Shown: positions 61,032-64,000 of the stretch, piece by piece
Layout of the letters: every line of letters begins with the position of its first letter
Numbering within the stretch: the stretch's first letter is position 1
From: Shimia aestuarii
Lineage (GTDB): Bacteria; Pseudomonadota; Alphaproteobacteria; Rhodobacterales; Rhodobacteraceae
Length of the DNA stretch: 64,000 nucleotides
NCBI RefSeq assembly: GCF_022814865.1
Contig: NZ_JAKVRD010000012.1
Coordinates: 35,640-99,639, forward strand
Direction: 5' to 3'
Translations under genes and position numbers: made by a program
The notes under the pieces: model-generated
What the model was told of the DNA's origin: nothing
The model's database searches: none
What the model saw: the letters and a program-made list of their open reading frames with translations, nothing else

Positions 61032-62693
61032 TTAACCGAGCAGGCGGCGGGCGATAACCTGTGCCTGAATCTCTGCGGCGCCTTCGAAAATGTTGAGGAT
61101 TCGCGCATCACAGAGGATGCGGCTGATCTGATACTCGAGGGCAAAGCCGTTGCCGCCATGGATCTGCAGCGCGTTGTCGGCGCTGGCCCATGCGATGCGG
61201 GCACCGAGCAATTTCGCCATCCCGGCCTCGAGGTCACAGCGGTGGCCGTGGTCTTTCTCCCATGCGGAGAAGTAGGTGAGCTGACGCGCGATCATGATCT
61301 CTACGGCCATCATCGCGAGCTTGCCTGCGACGCGCGGGAAGTTGACGAGGGATTTGCCGAACTGCTTGCGGTCTTCGGCATATTGCATGCCAACCTCAAG
61401 CGCGTTCTGGGCCACACCGATGGCGCGGGCGGCGGTTTGGATACGGGCCGCTTCAAAGGTTTTCATAAGCTGTTTGAAGCCCTGACCTTCTTCTCCGCCG
61501 AGGAGGTTCTCGCCCTTGACCTTGAAGCCGTCAAAGCCAAGCTCGTATTCCTTCATGCCGCGATAGCCGAGGACTTCGATCTCGCCGCCGGTCATGCCTT
61601 CGGTCGGGAACGGGTTCTCGTCCGTGCCCGGTGTCTTTTCGGCGAGGAACATCGACAGGCCGCGGTGGTCGGTTGTGTTCGGGTCGGTGCGGGCCAGAAG
61701 CGTCATCACATGGGTGCGGGCCGCGTGGGTGATCCAGGTTTTGTTGCCCGTCACTTCCCAGTTGCCATCCTCGGTCTTCACAGCGCGGGTGCGCAGAGAC
61801 CCAAGGTCGGAGCCGGTATTCGGTTCGGTAAAGACGGCGGTCGGCAGGATTTCGGCAGACGCGAATTTCGGCAGCCAGTATTGTTTTTGCTCTTCCGTGC
61901 CGCCTGCTTCGACAAGCTCTGCGGCGATTTCAGAGCGCGTGCCGAGGGACCCGACGCCGATATAGCCACGTGAGAGTTCTTCGGAGACGACCACCATCGA
62001 CGCTTTGGAAAGGCCAAGCCCACCATATTCTTCGGGGATGGTCAGGCCGAAGACGCCCATCTCGCCGAGTTCCTCGATGATCTCCATCGGGATCAACTCA
62101 TCCTTGAGGTGCCACTCATGGGCGTTCGGGACGACGCGATCGTCGGCGTAGCGGCGGAATTGCTCGCGGATCATCTCGAGGTCTTCGTCGAGGCCGGTGG
62201 CGCCAAAGGTGGCATGGCCTGCGTTGTCCTGCATCAGGGCGACGAGCTCCATGCGCGCGGCCTGCGTGTTGCCCTTGGTCATCAGGGTCTGTATCGCGTC
62301 GGTTTGTAGCGGGGCGAGCGCATCGAGGCCAAGCCCAAGGTCGGTCAGGCGGAACATTTCGTTCTGGCTCATCGGGATGCCGCCGGAAATGTGGTTCAGG
62401 TACTCGCCAAAGCCGATCTGGAGGATCAGTTGTTCCATCTTGCCGAACTTGCCGTCTTCGGCGAGGCGCTCGGACCATTTCTGCATCTGGCGCAGCGCCT
62501 CAACGTAGGTTGCGAGCCACGACAGGCCGTGTGCAGCCGCCTGGTTGGCTTCGATCAGGCCAGCGGAGACGCGGCCATCTTCGGTCACGAGCGCGCGCAG
62601 GGCGTCGGTTGCGGTTTCCAGAATTTTCTCTGCCGGGGCGACCGAGGCGGCGGTGAGTGCCGTCAGGTCGGGGAGAAGAGCGGAGTTTGTCAT
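61032..62693 (-). CDS. mcd: Acyl-CoA dehydrogenase, likely (2S)-methylsuccinyl-CoA dehydrogenase
   Basis: FAD enzyme of 553 residues, longer than ordinary acyl-CoA dehydrogenases (~380) because of an N-terminal extension of about 165 residues (from TALTAASVAPAEKILETATD). Extension and length match methylsuccinyl-CoA dehydrogenase of the ethylmalonyl-CoA pathway, used by many Rhodobacterales for acetate and C1 assimilation. The dehydrogenase core has TEPNTGSDLGSLRTRA, ARIQTAARAIGVAQNAL, DRKQFGKSLVNF and the catalytic Glu region ILNIFEGAAEIQ. Start ATG 62693. Other pathway genes are not adjacent, so it is a strong but not certain call. Confidence 0.78.
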   Translation of the reverse strand: MTNSALLPDLTALTAASVAPAEKILETATDALRALVTEDGRVSAGLIEANQAAAHGLSWLATYVEALRQMQKWSERLAEDGKFGKMEQLILQIGFGEYLNHISGGIPMSQNEMFRLTDLGLGLDALAPLQTDAIQTLMTKGNTQAARMELVALMQDNAGHATFGATGLDEDLEMIREQFRRYADDRVVPNAHEWHLKDELIPMEIIEELGEMGVFGLTIPEEYGGLGLSKASMVVVSEELSRGYIGVGSLGTRSEIAAELVEAGGTEEQKQYWLPKFASAEILPTAVFTEPNTGSDLGSLRTRAVKTEDGNWEVTGNKTWITHAARTHVMTLLARTDPNTTDHRGLSMFLAEKTPGTDENPFPTEGMTGGEIEVLGYRGMKEYELGFDGFKVKGENLLGGEEGQGFKQLMKTFEAARIQTAARAIGVAQNALEVGMQYAEDRKQFGKSLVNFPRVAGKLAMMAVEIMIARQLTYFSAWEKDHGHRCDLEAGMAKLLGARIAWASADNALQIHGGNGFALEYQISRILCDARILNIFEGAAEIQAQVIARRLLG

Positions 62694-62769
62694 CGTCAGG
62701 TCCTGTCCGTCATGGGCCATGAATCATGTCCTTCATCTTGCTGCAGTGTGACATAGCTCTTTCGCACAT

Positions 62770-62838
62770 GCAGCGCAACATTAATGCCAAGCTTTGCAGG
62801 TATTTGTTCGTTTGTTGCGCGTTGATTTTTTGCGCTGC
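62770..62838. promoter_or_regulatory. Inverted and direct repeats between mcd and TSUP genes
   Basis: GCAGCGCAA (62770-62778) and its exact complement TTGCGCTGC (62830-62838) flank a further TTGCGC (62815-62820) in the divergent promoter gap. Possible binding sites for a shared regulator. Confidence 0.4.
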
Positions 62839-62864
62839 GGCGCTAACGGACATATAGCTTGGGG

Positions 62865-63632
62865 ATGGAAACAATCTTCTCCGACATGTCTTTCGCGCTC
62901 ATTGGGCTTGCCTATGCCATCGCCCTTGGCGCCGGGGTGGTCAAGGGCATGGTGGGTTTTGCCATGCCGATGATCCTGATCTCCGGCCTTAGCTCGATCA
63001 TGGCGCCAGAGCTTGCGCTTGCGGGGCTGATCGTTCCGACGCTTGTCACCAACGGGATGCAATCCTTGAGACAGGGCAGCAGTGCGGCGATTGCGTCAGT
63101 GCGCAAATTCCGTGTGTTCCTTGGGGCGGGGTTTGTCATGCTCCTGGTCTCGGCACAATTCGTGCGGGCCTTGCCAGGGGATATCATGCTGCTTCTGATC
63201 GGGGCGCCTGTGGCGGTGTTCGTGCTGGTGCAATTGTTTGGCCTGCGCCTGCATCTCGAGGCGGCCTCAGCGCGGCTCGAGGTGCTGATCGGCGGGTTTG
63301 CCGGGGTGATTGGCGGAATCTCGGGGGTTTGGGGGCCGCCGACGGTGCTCTACTTGACGGCGCTCAATACGGAGAAAACCGAGCAAATCCGCGTGCAGGG
63401 CGTGATTTATGGGCTTGGGGCCGTGGCGCTTTTCTTCGCGCATATCGCCTCGGGGGTGTTGAATTGGGCGACGTTCCTGTTCTCGCTGAGCCTTGTGCCG
63501 CCCGCCGTGATGGGGATGTGGATCGGTGGGCGTATCCATGACCGCATCGATCAGGAGAGCTTTCGGCGGGCAACCCTCGTGGTGCTTTTGTTGGCGGCGC
63601 TCAACCTCGTGCGACGCGCTGTGTTTGGCTAA
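62865..63632 (+). CDS. TauE/SafE-family (TSUP) permease
   Basis: 255-residue inner membrane protein with about eight helices. The two-repeat layout is visible with GAGVVKGMVGFAMPMILISG near the N-terminus and GGFAGVIGGISGVWGPPTVL in the second half, the typical TSUP G-x-P core. Members move sulfonates, sulfite or organic anions; the substrate here is unknown. ATG 62865 is favoured over the in-frame TTG 62859. Its end overlaps the converging glucokinase gene by 32 bases. Confidence 0.85.
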   Translation: METIFSDMSFALIGLAYAIALGAGVVKGMVGFAMPMILISGLSSIMAPELALAGLIVPTLVTNGMQSLRQGSSAAIASVRKFRVFLGAGFVMLLVSAQFVRALPGDIMLLLIGAPVAVFVLVQLFGLRLHLEAASARLEVLIGGFAGVIGGISGVWGPPTVLYLTALNTEKTEQIRVQGVIYGLGAVALFFAHIASGVLNWATFLFSLSLVPPAVMGMWIGGRIHDRIDQESFRRATLVVLLLAALNLVRRAVFG

Positions 63633-64000
63633 GGGCCGCGTGGCAGCCGAGGAGCGCTGCGTCGTCTGACAGGATCAGAGAGACTGGCGGGATAGGGTCC
63701 TGCGGTGCGAAATGCGCGTGATAGCTTTCGGCGAAAGCGGCGGGGGCCGCAGTCAGGACGGAGCGGGCGACGCCACCTGCGAGGGAGATGCCGTCGCGAG
63801 GCGAAAACGCGTTGGCGAGCAAGGCGCATAAAGTGCCAATTAAGGCGGAATAGTCTCTGATATAGTCTCTGACCACGCCGCTTTCACAGAACCGAGCATA
63901 TCCGCGACCGCTGAATAAATCCTCGATTGTGACCGCGCTGGGAAGGGCGTTTTCGAGCTCTTTGGGGAGGGGGCGGTGGCCGTATTCCAAGGGGTGGGGC
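63601..64000 (-). CDS. glk: Glucokinase, C-terminal part, runs out of window
   Basis: About 132 C-terminal residues of a hexokinase-fold glucokinase; the 5' end lies beyond base 64000 and the frame stays open to the edge. EYGHRPL matches the substrate-binding E-G-H region, and SLAGGVARSVLTAAPAAFAE the ATP-binding GG-I/V helix of Glk. FSGRGYARF and DDAALLGCHAALS are also typical. Glucose phosphorylation is expected. Confidence 0.8.
   Translation of the reverse strand, partial: PHPLEYGHRPLPKELENALPSAVTIEDLFSGRGYARFCESGVVRDYIRDYSALIGTLCALLANAFSPRDGISLAGGVARSVLTAAPAAFAESYHAHFAPQDPIPPVSLILSDDAALLGCHAALSQTQRVARG

Noticed and set aside
1..64000. CRISPR arrays, tRNA or rRNA genes, insertion sequences, prophage genes
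   Set aside because: No regularly spaced repeats, no CCA-ended cloverleaf candidates in any gap, no transposase or phage structural motifs seen.

Overview
The window is GC-rich and densely coded, and it reads as chromosomal DNA of a Rhodobacterales (roseobacter-type) alphaproteobacterium. This rests on gene content: a COQ9-family protein, a candidate methylsuccinyl-CoA dehydrogenase of the ethylmalonyl-CoA pathway, the glcDEF glycolate oxidase set, the rpoZ-rsh-DUF2062-pdxJ-acpS-lepB-rnc-era-recO order, a full CtrA-type box, GANTC sites, and hairpin elements ending in a CCCCGGGATATTT- or CCGGAGTATTT-like tail. I found no rRNA, tRNA, CRISPR array, insertion sequence or prophage. No gene-free stretch exceeds 300 bases.

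Region 1 (1-12529) is the most unusual part. It opens inside a phosphonopyruvate decarboxylase gene, followed by a PhnW-like aminotransferase. Together they would make 2-aminoethylphosphonate (AEP). After an rRNA methyltransferase gene come a two-domain glycosyltransferase-like protein, a membrane-anchored glycosyltransferase-like protein, a PvdE/SyrD-type ABC exporter, a polytopic membrane protein, a CDP-alcohol phosphatidyltransferase-family enzyme, an FGGY kinase, a GT4 glycosyltransferase and a LicC/PntC-like cytidylyltransferase. I infer a pathway in which AEP is activated as CMP-AEP and transferred to a lipid or glycan, giving an exported phosphonolipid or phosphonoglycan. The acceptor and product are unknown.

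Region 2 (12640-19899) holds rsfS-rlmH, glcDEF, two tandem secreted trypsin-like proteases and an Hsp20 gene whose ribosome-binding site sits in a ROSE-like hairpin. Region 3 (20068-33305) holds an ECF sigma factor overlapping a membrane-anchored VWA protein, gabD, a hydrolase/GMC oxidoreductase pair, two redox enzymes, rpsU, a COQ9-family gene, a GntR regulator, and a TsoY-like membrane protein preceded by a candidate persulfide-sensor operator.

Region 4 (33551-49895) holds smc with upstream DnaA boxes, a YceI protein, an MltB-type transglycosylase, cbiB, a CtrA-box-preceded receiver protein, a glutathionyl-hydroquinone reductase-like gene, a C-S lyase, an active deformylase next to a degenerate paralogue and fmt, a GT2-type glycosyltransferase, and a leftward ispH-LysE-methyltransferase-methyltransferase-rnhA run. 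Region 5 (50037-64000) holds a cytochrome c, a NYN protein, folK, the rpoZ-to-recO housekeeping run, a TetR/META pair with a duplicated candidate operator, the mcd-like gene, a TSUP permease and the end of a glucokinase gene.
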